Part shown: positions 48,221 to 57,575 of the stretch, in pieces
How the letters are laid out: each line of letters starts with the position of its first letter
How positions within the stretch are numbered: position 1 is the first letter of the stretch
Assembly: GCA_037102815.1 (NCBI GenBank)
Contig: BTPP01000002.1
Location: 5,394,001 to 5,458,000 of the forward strand
DNA: 64,000 nucleotides
Direction of reading: 5' to 3'
DNA from: Neurospora intermedia
Taxonomy: Eukaryota; Ascomycota; Sordariomycetes; Sordariales; Sordariaceae
Translations under genes and position numbers: made by a program
The notes under the pieces: model-generated
What the model saw: the letters and a program-made list of their open reading frames with translations, nothing else
Told to the model about the DNA's origin: nothing
Databases searched by the model: none

Positions 48221-48541
48221 TACCACATTTCCTCGGGGCATCCATCTTTAGGTTCCCTGGAAATCAGGCATAATGTATAAGCATACTGCAACATCTATGC
48301 CCACCAAAATTCCTATGCAAGACTGTGATTCTCAATGTCCCCACCCTCCAACTCCCCTAAGAAAATAGGTAAAAAAAAAGACATAGCACCGGAGGGATCG
48401 AATTTATAGTGCTCCGGGGTGGCAACACGACTCACCCGCTTATTTTGGTCGGCATAATATGTACAGAATCGGGCATATGTATGTGGTTTTATGCCTGATT
48501 TCCTGGGAACCTAAAGATGGATGCCCCGAGAAAATGCGGTA
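48221..48541 (+). mobile_element. MITE-like element, copy A (321 bp, TA-flanked)
   Basis: The ends form an inverted repeat of about 50 bp. The left arm reads TACCACATTTCCTCGGGGCA... then AGGTTCCCTGGAAATCAGGC; the right arm is its reverse complement (...GGGAACCTAAAGATGGATGC...GCGGTA). TA at both borders matches a Tc1/mariner-type target. The interior has no open frame, so it is non-autonomous. Its inner sequence matches copy B (51902-52221) in reverse orientation at roughly 88 percent over the 120 bp I compared. It lies between 2EXR paralogues 2 and 3. Confidence 0.8.
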
Positions 48542-48584
48542 TCTACACGCTGAAGCACTGCGGAAGTCCGATTTATTGATCATG
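48542..48584 (+). repeat. 43-bp direct repeat, right copy (flank of element A)
   Basis: Same orientation as the left copy at 48178-48220, starting immediately after the TA border of element A. Too long to be a mariner target-site duplication. Confidence 0.85.
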
Positions 48585-49016
48585 TATCATGCCTAGATAG
48601 AGGGTGCCTTGCATCTCATCTGCTTCTCTGCTGCCGACCTACGTTTATTGATTTTTTCCCCCTCCTTCATGCCGCCATGTATAGTGACGTGTCCCGGACC
48701 AGAGAAAGGTCCGAAGGACTCAGACAAAGACGCATTTTAAGCAGCGACATACATCGATCATATGTGATACTCCGATGCCGGATGTACTTGATCGTCTTCC
48801 CATGTGCGTACAGCCACAATGCACTCAGACACGTAAATCCCCTCTCATAATCGCCACATGTTTCTTTCTCCGTTCGGAGATGGAAATGCGTTTTGCAATC
48901 ATGCCGATTAAGCCAAACATGATAGGCGTGTTGGTTTCATCTGCCTTCCAAGGTGTGTCTCCAGGGCCAGCCAAGATAGCCCTCGCATACACTGAGAACA
49001 GACGTGGTGACACATC
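48585..49016. other. Spacer downstream of element A
   Basis: About 430 bp to the 3' end of paralogue 3. No gene seen. Confidence 0.6.
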
Positions 49017-49619
49017 TTAAACATAGACAGGCATATCGTCATCCCACAGGTCGTCCCATAACTCATCCCAGATCCAGCTGTTCAACGTAAGAGAGTCCAA
49101 CATATCGTGTAGGATGATATCTTTCTGACCACAAGCAAGGGGGAACAGGCGAAAGGCCCATCGGAAATTCCAGATTTCGCCGTGAATATCAAGCTTCTTG
49201 AGTTTTGCAAAGCCCTGAAGAATCTTGATCTCTCCAGGCAGAAGCCGCGGTATCTCGATGTCGAGCCGCTGAATGGAAGTTTGGATGCTTTCGTACTTAA
49301 AGTGGCGCAGTTCGGTCATCCCCGCCAGGATGGTATCGTACTCCCAGTTGATCCAAACATATTTTCGCTGGAAGTCCGATGTGCCCAACGGGATTTCAGT
49401 GAATGCCTGTTTGTACACTCCCAGGTAGCGGGACTGCTTGCAAACTTGGAGTATCTCTGGTACCCTGTTCACCGAACGCAATTCTCTGCGAAGTGTCCCT
49501 TGCACCGGGCAAACTACACGGACGTCAACCCTGCGAGGCTTAACAGTGAATTCCCAAATCATGGCACGAAGCTCCCATGGCAGGTAAGGGAATAGGTGAA
49601 ACGTCTCTGTGGTGGACAT
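49017..49619 (-). CDS. 2EXR family protein, paralogue 3 (short)
   Basis: Single exon, 200 aa from the first ATG (MSTTETFHLFPYLPWELRAM). The first ExR motif is intact (WELR); the second is CKQSR, so Glu is lost. The central motif is RKYVWINWEYDTILAG. The C-terminus is shorter than in the other paralogues and ends in a W/D-rich repeat (DELWDDLWDDDMPVYV). Function unknown. Confidence 0.82.
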   Translation of the reverse strand: MSTTETFHLFPYLPWELRAMIWEFTVKPRRVDVRVVCPVQGTLRRELRSVNRVPEILQVCKQSRYLGVYKQAFTEIPLGTSDFQRKYVWINWEYDTILAGMTELRHFKYESIQTSIQRLDIEIPRLLPGEIKILQGFAKLKKLDIHGEIWNFRWAFRLFPLACGQKDIILHDMLDSLTLNSWIWDELWDDLWDDDMPVYV

Positions 49620-50762
49620 GTTGCCGGCAGGGGTTGGGGGCAGCTGTCGCTGTATGCTCTGAGATCTCAAGGTAGGTAGTTGCTGGTAGCTGGAGATGGC
49701 AACGTTGTCAGGACTTGGAACAAAGTCAGGATGAAGAGTACCTCTAGGCACAGATCAAGGTCAGAAATAATTACCTAAGTGACCAGTGTAGATCTGGTCG
49801 GAAAAATTACCGGTATCAATGCTGCATGCGCCCCTAATGCACTGCGCTAGAAAGAGACGCCGACAGCGACGTCTTGCCGTCACCCTGTCTCGAGGCTCTC
49901 CAGGCCTGGAGAGATACTGAGCACGTAGCTTCGTCCTCGACACCCGTACTTTTGGGGAGTAGTGCCAACTACAGACAAACGGGTGCTCACGGCAGAGCGA
50001 TCCAGTTGCCACGAGGTGCTGGATTTGGCAAGATGGCAAGGTCGAGAATGCGAGATGTCGTCCTGGCCTCGATGTCTTTCTAATTCGCGTTCTTCCGTAC
50101 AGTAGTCCAACTGTGTTGATTGCTAAGCACGTATTAAACCGATCTGAGAAGCCGCTCCAAGCGGGGAAGCGGGTGATAGTTTCGCGTCGATGGCCAAAGC
50201 TGGATGATGAGAGAAGCTGGGTTGTTGCTTTGGAGGAGGTGGTTGAGTGCGAGACGACAAATGTCGCAAGACGCGATGGACAGGGTTGAGTGTAGCGCAC
50301 CAGCAAAGTGGTGAGGAAATTATGCAGGAACCAGCGCAGAATAAGGGAGTGGTGGGTGGATTAAATAGAACTAGAAAAGAAAAGGTGAAATGTCACTGAA
50401 GGTTTTCTGGCCTATTGAAGGGAGGAATCTAGTGAATGCAAGGCAGAGTAAGGGGAGGCCTCTCCAACCAAGGTTCCTCCCGAAGAAGAGAGTTGACGAT
50501 GTCGCCAGCTATTCTCCAGGTTACCTATCCGGACCTTACATACCTGCAAGACACTCGGGAGGAGGAAGGTTGGGTGGTCAACGCGCATATCGATGTATAA
50601 GTATCTAACTTGGGGCGTTCGTTTTCGAGATTCATCAAGAAAAACACACAGACTTGTCCCTTGCTCGCATGAAGATAGCAGCCGCGTCAACGATCATCTT
50701 GTCGATTTTCCAGGTATACCATTCTAGATACTTGAAGTATAGGGGATGAAAAGCAGAAGCTT
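49620..50762. other. Upstream region of 2EXR paralogue 3
   Basis: About 1.1 kb to the 3' end of paralogue 4. The minus-strand frame 49761-50306 shows no domain and is not called. Confidence 0.5.
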
Positions 50763-51458
50763 TCAGGAGCCACGGAAAAATCGCGGAGTAATTTGGACAG
50801 ACCACTCCTGGTGCGGGTCTTCGAGGGCTCTGTCAATCAAATCATCGTAGTCGCCGTACATGTTCTGATAGCCATCTGGATCATCCCAAACCGTGAGTTC
50901 AATCTCGCAATCAATCAGGCAACCTCGGAAGGCTTGACGCCAACTGGTCGCCCCAGTTCTACAGATTATGATAATCTGCTGGAGGTTTACACAACGCTTG
51001 AGATCTTCAACCTCCCAGTCATGCAGTTTGTCTCTCACGAAGTGTAGGTATTGGATGGATGCCTGAATGCCCTCATACCTATAATGGTACAAAGGCGTTT
51101 TCCCAATCTGAATGTTATCACAGTCCCAGTTGATCCAAACATAGCTTCGCTCATTTGCCCCTATCCGGAAAGGAATTTCCGAGAAGGCTTGCTGGTAAGC
51201 TCCCGAGTAACGAGCCTCTCTGCAGGTGTGGAGGATTTCAGGAGTTGGAGTTGTCGAGAAAAGATGGACAGAGAACCGGCCTTCAGGTCCCTGTCCAGAT
51301 TTGACGCAGACATCAACTTCACGCCAATCGTCCGGCGACTGCTCCCAAACTTGTAGACGAAGCTCAGCCGGCAGCCGCGGAAATGGATGAAAGGTGCGCC
51401 CCCAGTAATCCATCGTATCTGCTGGGTTCTCGAAAGGTTGTTCACACCTAGAAGACAT
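50763..51458 (-). CDS. 2EXR family protein, paralogue 4
   Basis: Single exon, 231 aa from the first ATG (MSSRCEQPFENPADTMDYWG); the ATG at 51413 (MDYWGRTFHPFPRLPAELRL) fits the family start better and would give 216 aa. Both ExR motifs are intact (AELR and CREAR). The central motif NERSYVWINWDCDNIQIG is closest to paralogue 3, as is the following HYRYEGIQASIQYL. Function unknown. Confidence 0.82.
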   Translation of the reverse strand: MSSRCEQPFENPADTMDYWGRTFHPFPRLPAELRLQVWEQSPDDWREVDVCVKSGQGPEGRFSVHLFSTTPTPEILHTCREARYSGAYQQAFSEIPFRIGANERSYVWINWDCDNIQIGKTPLYHYRYEGIQASIQYLHFVRDKLHDWEVEDLKRCVNLQQIIIICRTGATSWRQAFRGCLIDCEIELTVWDDPDGYQNMYGDYDDLIDRALEDPHQEWSVQITPRFFRGS

Positions 51459-51901
51459 GGCGTCATCAGAAAATCGTTCAAGAACATGGAGTAGAAGCAC
51501 AAGGGAGGTGTACTTACATGCGACAATGCAGAGAAGCTATGCTGTATGCTCCGCTGATGTACTGCGTTTGAAGAAGAGTTTGAATGTGGACACGTCTACC
51601 GCCGCCTTATCTGGGAATATGCAGGACGGAGCTGGCGAGGACGAGAATGGTGTTGTCTCGGCGGGCCAAAGGTTGATGACACGACCTAGAGTCTGGTTCT
51701 TGCTCTGAGAGGCGTGGTTGACTGCGCGGCATCAAATGGCAGCAGAAGTGCGGACTGGAGAGAGGTCGGGTCACGGTACGTGCCACGATGACGACGGGTC
51801 TTCCATCTGGTACTGGTACCATCATGCATTTCTCTGCAGCCGCTCCTTCCGCTTCCACTTCACATGTTGCAATTATTCTGCCTAGTCAATACTGACCGCC
51901 T
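51459..51901. other. Spacer between paralogue 4 and element B
   Basis: About 440 bp upstream of paralogue 4. No gene seen. Confidence 0.6.
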
Positions 51902-52221
51902 TACCGTAAAGACTCGTGTCATTTGGTTTTAGGTTCCCAGGAAATCAGACATAAACCCACATACATATGCCCGATACTGTACATTTTATGCCCACCAAAA
52001 TAAATAGGGGAGTCGTATTGCTACCCCGGAGCACTGTAAATTCGATTCTTCCAAATCCTGCCTTTTCACACCTATCTTTCCAAGGGCGCTGGAGGGTGGA
52101 GACATTCAAATCAACGTCTTGCATATAATTTTTGGTGGGCATGAATGTTGCAGTATGCTTATAGATTAGGTATGTCTGATTCCTGGGAACCTAAAACCCA
52201 ATGGCACGAGTCTTTACGGTA
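51902..52221 (-). mobile_element. MITE-like element, copy B (320 bp, TA-flanked)
   Basis: Inverted-repeat ends of about 50 bp: left TACCGTAAAGACTCGTGTCA...GGTTTTAGGTTCCCAGGAAA, right its reverse complement ending CTTTACGGTA. TA borders both ends. The interior matches copy A in reverse orientation (e.g. ACATACATATGCCCGAT, CCCCGGAGCACT, AGCATACTGCAACAT). No coding capacity. It lies between the divergently oriented 2EXR paralogues 4 and 5, so it is in their joint upstream region. Confidence 0.8.
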
Positions 52222-52915
52222 TGTCAGGCAACCCCGCGCGCACACGTAGGAAATGGAAACTGAAGTTCGTTTCCGCCCTATATCTTTGGTCTTTTACCTG
52301 CCACTCAAGCCATCCTTATCACTCCTTTCCTTCCCTACCGCCGGGCTTGCAGAATCCAGGCCTCATCTTCAGAACGCAGCATTCCTTTTCTCGGAGCAAA
52401 TCGGTTCGAGATACGTACAACGACTGTGCTCTATCTTTCCAGCGCTTGCCCTCGAAGGAGCTCTGAAGGTGCCAGGTGGTCTCTCAAGTAAATCGTATGC
52501 GCCCAAATCATGATCAGCTCAACTTCAACTTGCACGAAAATGGCATCCATCTTGGGCCTCAAACTAATACCTCACGCGTAGATCATCTTTATCTCGTCAC
52601 AGCCACGCCACTACTTTTGTTTCTTGCGCGACACTTGAACACACTTGTCGAGTGTTGCGGGTCGCAACCACAGCCCCTTCGACCCTGAAGCGGTCCTTCC
52701 CAAGATCTGTTTCCTGATAGAGAGAAGCTATTGGCTTCCGCATCAACGGCGCCCACAAAGAAGATTGTACCTGCGGTGCATTCTGGTCATTCCTGCGGCT
52801 CAGTCTACGTTCAAGTAAGTGCCAATGACATCCAAGCCTCCCTCAAGTCGGGGCCCGCAAGTTTCTGATGATATTAGATCTATAGGAAACCGACAGATAA
52901 CAAACGACTTCAACA
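52222..52915. other. Upstream region of 2EXR paralogue 5
   Basis: About 690 bp between element B and the start of paralogue 5. No gene seen. Confidence 0.6.
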
Positions 52916-53587
52916 ATGGCCACGGCCTTCCACTATTTCCCTCACCTCCCCTGGGAGCTGCGTGCTCGAGTCTGGGAACTTTTTCCGTACAAGGCGGTTT
53001 TTTCCATTACCCCCATACCAGCAATGCTCCAAGCGTGTCGCGAGTCACGTAACCTCGGAGTGTACCGACATTGCTTTTCTGACATGGAGCTCCAACGCAC
53101 CCCCGAATTTGTCTCCAAGGCTAGTTCGATGCGATACATCTGGTCGAACCTCGATCTCGATTTTATCGACATTGGATCGCGGGACCTTCGCGATCCAAAG
53201 TTGGTAACCCAAACTACTAAGCGGCTCAAGTTGGAGCGCCATAGGTTTGTCCGCGACGACGCCATAGCTCTGTCTGAGCTTCACAACCTCGAAGAAGTTC
53301 ACATCGTTTGCCGAAATGAGCGCGTCTTGCAACGCTGCGGTTGCATCCTCATGAAATATTACATTGGCCATTTGGACACAAAACGCATTATATTGATTGA
53401 CAAAGCCAACAAGCAAACTACGACTTTATTTGAATGGAATCGCGAAGCTGAAGAACGCTTCGAGCCGCACCGAGAGGAGTTTCAGGCTGGATACGAGGAT
53501 TACACTAATCTTCCTTCTGATGGAATAGAAAGAAGGATGTCATGGGCTCACATTTACTACGCTGTAGAAGCCTATTTGAGTGCTTAA
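52916..53587 (+). CDS. 2EXR family protein, paralogue 5 (internal deletion)
   Basis: The only plus-strand member; single exon, 223 aa, starting MATAFHYFPHLPWELRARVW. The first 22 residues match paralogue 6 at 18 positions. Both ExR motifs are intact (WELR, CRESR). Between the head and the second motif it is about 29 residues shorter than paralogue 6, so the EPRTVHVHAK segment is missing, which looks like an in-frame deletion. The central motif is SSMRYIWSNLDLDFIDIG. Function unknown. Confidence 0.83.
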   Translation: MATAFHYFPHLPWELRARVWELFPYKAVFSITPIPAMLQACRESRNLGVYRHCFSDMELQRTPEFVSKASSMRYIWSNLDLDFIDIGSRDLRDPKLVTQTTKRLKLERHRFVRDDAIALSELHNLEEVHIVCRNERVLQRCGCILMKYYIGHLDTKRIILIDKANKQTTTLFEWNREAEERFEPHREEFQAGYEDYTNLPSDGIERRMSWAHIYYAVEAYLSA

Positions 53588-55312
53588 AATAGCCGCAGGC
53601 TGTAATACCGAAGGATCTTGAGAGGAGGAACGCAGAGATCAAGTCGAGCTTCACGGAATGTATACTAGGGGAAAAGGCCGGCAGCTACGTCGTGACTGGA
53701 ATACCACAGATCACAATCCTCGACTGCAGGAGCAATATACCGGATTTCCTACCTCGCGACAGAGTTGATTCACGAAATTGATGCCACTTCCGTTAAATCT
53801 AGTATTCGTTCTGCGGCAATGGAAGGGACAAAACCTATACCTTTCTAGATCGCGGGACAATCGAGTTTTCATGACTTTGCCGTCTTACCTCCTACATTGA
53901 CTCACTCCAGTCCGTCCCCTCATCCGCTCGGTCCTTGCTTTTTGCCTGCTTGATGACTGAAGTACTTTTCATCGTCTTCGGCAAATACCACTATTTTGCT
54001 CCCAGCGCACATCTCAAGGTGTTGAACATCAATCCGTCGGTGGCATACATTAACAATTCCTGCGCCATCTAAACACGTTTCCCCAACCCATGCATATAAC
54101 GGCGTAAATACCTACTCAACTGCCATTTCCTCATCTTCTTTTCTTTTCTTTTCTTCTCTGTTCTTTCTCAGTAAAACTCAAGCATTCTCATTCCATCTCG
54201 TCAACCATCGTGATATTGCATGCTCATATGAACCACGACATAAGGAGATAATGCCCTGCACCCCGTCTGTTGCGGGGAGAGAGCTCGCTCCTATCCAAGG
54301 CATGCAAAATATTAAATCAGTGCAGATAGTTTGAAGGAGTTCATTACTCAGTTTACCCTCTTCTCCAGCGTAATCTCAACCTCCGCTGCATGTTGTCCAT
54401 TCTTCTACAACTTATACCTATGCCCCGAGCCCCCGGGCCCCCGGGCGTCGGCGTCTCGAGAGTAGTCGCTCCTGAGTAACTGGGGTTCTGCGACATGCGC
54501 CTCGCACGATACCCCCTTTTTTTCACGACGACATTACTCACGAGCGCAATTACATTATCCCAGACTCAAGTTGCAATGTCGCCCGTTTATCTTGGAACTA
54601 CTCGCAACTGCTCTCCTCACTTGTGGCCGCGGCTGAAGTCACAGCACGGCAGCTTGATGACTTTTCTTTCTATATTAGTCCACGACCTTGAGTCCACCTC
54701 ATTTCGGAACACCAGATCAATTTGTGACGGGACAAGAGTGGTCATGACTACCCTACTTGCCTAGAGAGGGCGTACATTACTAGGTGGGTTACGGAATTTT
54801 CCTACACAGTAGACGGATGCAAAGCATCGCTGTAACAAATTTTGCCAGAAAAATATTAGTGAACTTGCTGGTTATTATTCTGAAGATAGTGTTTAAAGAA
54901 CACTGGGAGACAGACAGATTGTACGAGCAAGTTTTGGGGGGAGAAAAAAGGAAGAAAAAAGGAAGAAAAAAAAAAAGGAAAGAGCATGAAGTCTCTCAGT
55001 TGCTGCTCAATTATCGTGTGGTTACCTGTCGGAAAGGTCTGCTCGAAATATTCATTTGGGAATCAACTGTTGCAACTTACGAACGTTTCATGAGAAATCG
55101 TAATCTATTGGTGATAGCCAAGTAGCCAAGTCGTTGTACGGATAGCAAACCTAAATTACCGGTGTCCACTGGGCTGTCAAGGAGATCTCTTCTTTTGTCT
55201 GTCAAGCTTCATAAAATGAATAATTGCCCATAGACCCTTGGTCTTTCCGTCTACATGCTGTGAAGCCCAGATAATTCCCTAGCAGAAAAGCCTCCCACAC
55301 AATTTCTCCTTC
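53588..55312. other. Convergent spacer between paralogues 5 and 6
   Basis: About 1.7 kb with no gene recognised. Holds a (TTTTC)n pyrimidine tract around 54135-54165, a CCCGGGCCCCCGGG palindrome near 54435 and a purine-rich stretch at 54940-54985. Confidence 0.55.
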
Positions 55313-56062
55313 TCAATTGTTGCCTTCCGTGTTCCAAACAAGCTTGGTGACGACCCGGAGGGTGGGCATCGATGCGTCAATGTCAAGTCCGGCAAACATT
55401 TCAGAAACTGGAAGCGGATAACGGTTTGCAAACTCTGCGAGATTCACCTGTTCCGGAATTTTGATCATCTCATCCAGTTGCTGGGCAGTAGTTGTGTAAT
55501 TATCTTCCGACTGGATCAAGTAAATGTTTTTGCGATCGCAGCTGAGCACAAAGGGCGCAAAGGTGCAGAACCATTGTTCCAGGCCATCTCTGTCGAAGCA
55601 ATCGAAGTAAGCCTCTATCAAGTTTTCGAAAAGATTGAACACTTGAACATCGCGGTAGTGAAACTTTCGGCTGCTGTAAATAAGCCGTTTGACAGACTGC
55701 GCAGCCCTACGATAGTTGAAGAGGTCGTCGCGTCCATAGTCGATCATGTCAATGTCAAAGTTCAACCAAATGTAACGGCTCTCGCCACCCTCTGGAACAA
55801 CTTCAACCTCAGAAAGGCCCTTGTGGTATAGTCCGAGGTTTCGCGACTCGCGGCAAGTTTGTAGTGTTGCTGGCACGGGCGTGGTCGAGACCAGCCGCGC
55901 GTATGCTTGCTGGCTAGAAGGAGCCGTCCCTAGGTTCTCGTTCGTTTCAAGGTAGTATCTTTTCGCGTGGACGTGGACTGTCCGAGGCTCAACCGTCAGT
56001 TCCCAGATGCGAGCACGTAGCTCCCAGGGGAGAAAAGGGAACAGGTGGAAAGTCGTAGCCAT
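55313..56062 (-). CDS. 2EXR family protein, paralogue 6 (most typical member)
   Basis: Single exon, 249 aa, starting MATTFHLFPFLPWELRARIW. Both ExR motifs are intact (WELR; CRESR), with the full EPRTVHVHAK segment between them. The central motif is GESRYIWLNFDIDMIDYG. The longest paralogue, with a C-terminal extension (residues about 195-249) that the others lack. Function unknown. Confidence 0.86.
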   Translation of the reverse strand: MATTFHLFPFLPWELRARIWELTVEPRTVHVHAKRYYLETNENLGTAPSSQQAYARLVSTTPVPATLQTCRESRNLGLYHKGLSEVEVVPEGGESRYIWLNFDIDMIDYGRDDLFNYRRAAQSVKRLIYSSRKFHYRDVQVFNLFENLIEAYFDCFDRDGLEQWFCTFAPFVLSCDRKNIYLIQSEDNYTTTAQQLDEMIKIPEQVNLAEFANRYPLPVSEMFAGLDIDASMPTLRVVTKLVWNTEGNN

Positions 56063-57426
56063 GGTATCGGTCGTAATTTGTCTTCTCCGGTTTGGCGACG
56101 ATTGTAGATGTCTGATAAAACAATATTGTCAGCACCTGAGAGATAAATAACGTGGAGAGATCAAAAGTAGCAATGGCTGGGGTATGAGTTCCTGGGTGAA
56201 TGGAGGGCGATGGCACTTACCTGTATGTAAAGCAAACCGCATACACGAACCTACATGTACTGCAGATGACTTCTTGTACGTGCCGCCGTCGTGGAAGTCA
56301 ACGACTTCTTTTCGCAAAACTGGTCTTCCGGAACAAACTTAACAATCGAAGGGGCCGTCGCCGCGACTCGTATTACTCAACGAGAACGTGACGGCAACAA
56401 GACAGGTGGAAGTAAAGCGTCGCGTGGCGGTGATCAAAAGGTGGACGTGCTGGGAGGCTTGCCGTCTTGGTGCGAACTGAGACCGAAGCGAGCAAGCGCC
56501 GGTCGTATATGGCTTGCTTGAAGGATCGCAGCTCGTTTGCTGAGATGTGCTGAGGCGGTAGAGGAAATCTTCAGCCGGGCGGGGATACCCCAGAGTGCAC
56601 GGGATTGTGACTGCAGGATGTTGAGCTCGAAGTGATTTGTGTTCGAGATTTGGGTGTTGGAAAGGGTAAAGAGAGGGAATGGGGACCAGAGGAGCCTGAA
56701 AGACTGGAAGGAAGTGCCAGTGAATGGGAATCCCGAGGCACAGACTTTCAAGAGAAGTTTCCAAGTGCGTGATGTGTTGAAGGTCAGATGATGAAAAGTG
56801 GGAAATGAAGCTTCGGAGAACGGTTGCTGATCTAGAGCTTCATTCACCAGATGTAGGTACTTCGTACGCAGTGAGGGTTGCCTCAAGGCGGTCAGCATCT
56901 GATTGGGCAAAAAGATCGATGGATTGCAACGAGTGAAGCAAAGTGGAAAGAGCGACTGTGAAGGGCAACGCACTAGAAAGTTCCCGTCGTCGTTGCCGTT
57001 TGACCACCATGTGGGGTTCTCCCGTTTGTTATGACTGGATGCTCACATTAAAATCACAACACGAAGTACAATGACTTGATTCTTTCTGTGTGGTACTTAC
57101 CCTGGGTTAGCTTTAGTATATTTATGGATTTCTTTGTTGGTTCATATCTTGAGTCTCCACCACTAAACGTTGTCGTAGCTAAGTCATGAGTTTGTTTCAT
57201 CAGTAGAACATACAACTCTCATCGTTAAAGTGCGTAAATCATCATTGATTTTGTCTCATTTCGGCGAAATCACCATGCCTATCCCAAATATCTTATATAT
57301 ACAGAAGAATTGAAGAAAAAAAAATTGAAGATGCTTAAAGCGATGGCCATGATGACGTTAATGACAATGCAAAATAATTCAGCAATTTGACCGACATCAC
57401 TAATTCCAAGGCAAGACGCGGCGGCT
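56063..57426. other. Spacer between paralogue 6 and the GH76 gene
   Basis: About 1.4 kb. Two minus-strand frames (56339-56764, 56434-56973) overlap in different frames and show no domain or family resemblance, so I leave them out. Confidence 0.5.
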
Positions 57427-57575
57427 CATAGACCCAAAACACAAGCCAGCCCATATATCCATAACAGCCGTTGGTAGTTGACCTCATTCATCCCTGACGC
57501 CACGCTTTCCGAAGACCCAGAACTCGTCTTTGGACTCTCATTTCCAGCCGGAGGAGTCTCATCACTCGACGTCTG
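57427..57575 (-). other. Probable GPI-signal tail of the GH76 gene behind an in-frame TAA
   Basis: In the same frame as the GH76 CDS, 49 sense codons follow the TAA (at 57576-57578): TSSDETPPAGNESPKTSSGS-like hydrophilic sequence, a SGMNEV candidate cleavage region, then LLWIYGLACVLGL and a TGA at 57427-57429. A 30-nt GTGAGG...CGTAACAG segment would remove the stop but is too short for a normal intron. Confidence 0.6.

Noticed and set aside
56339-56973. Two overlapping minus-strand frames upstream of 2EXR paralogue 6
   Set aside because: Neither carries the 2EXR motifs or any other family signature.
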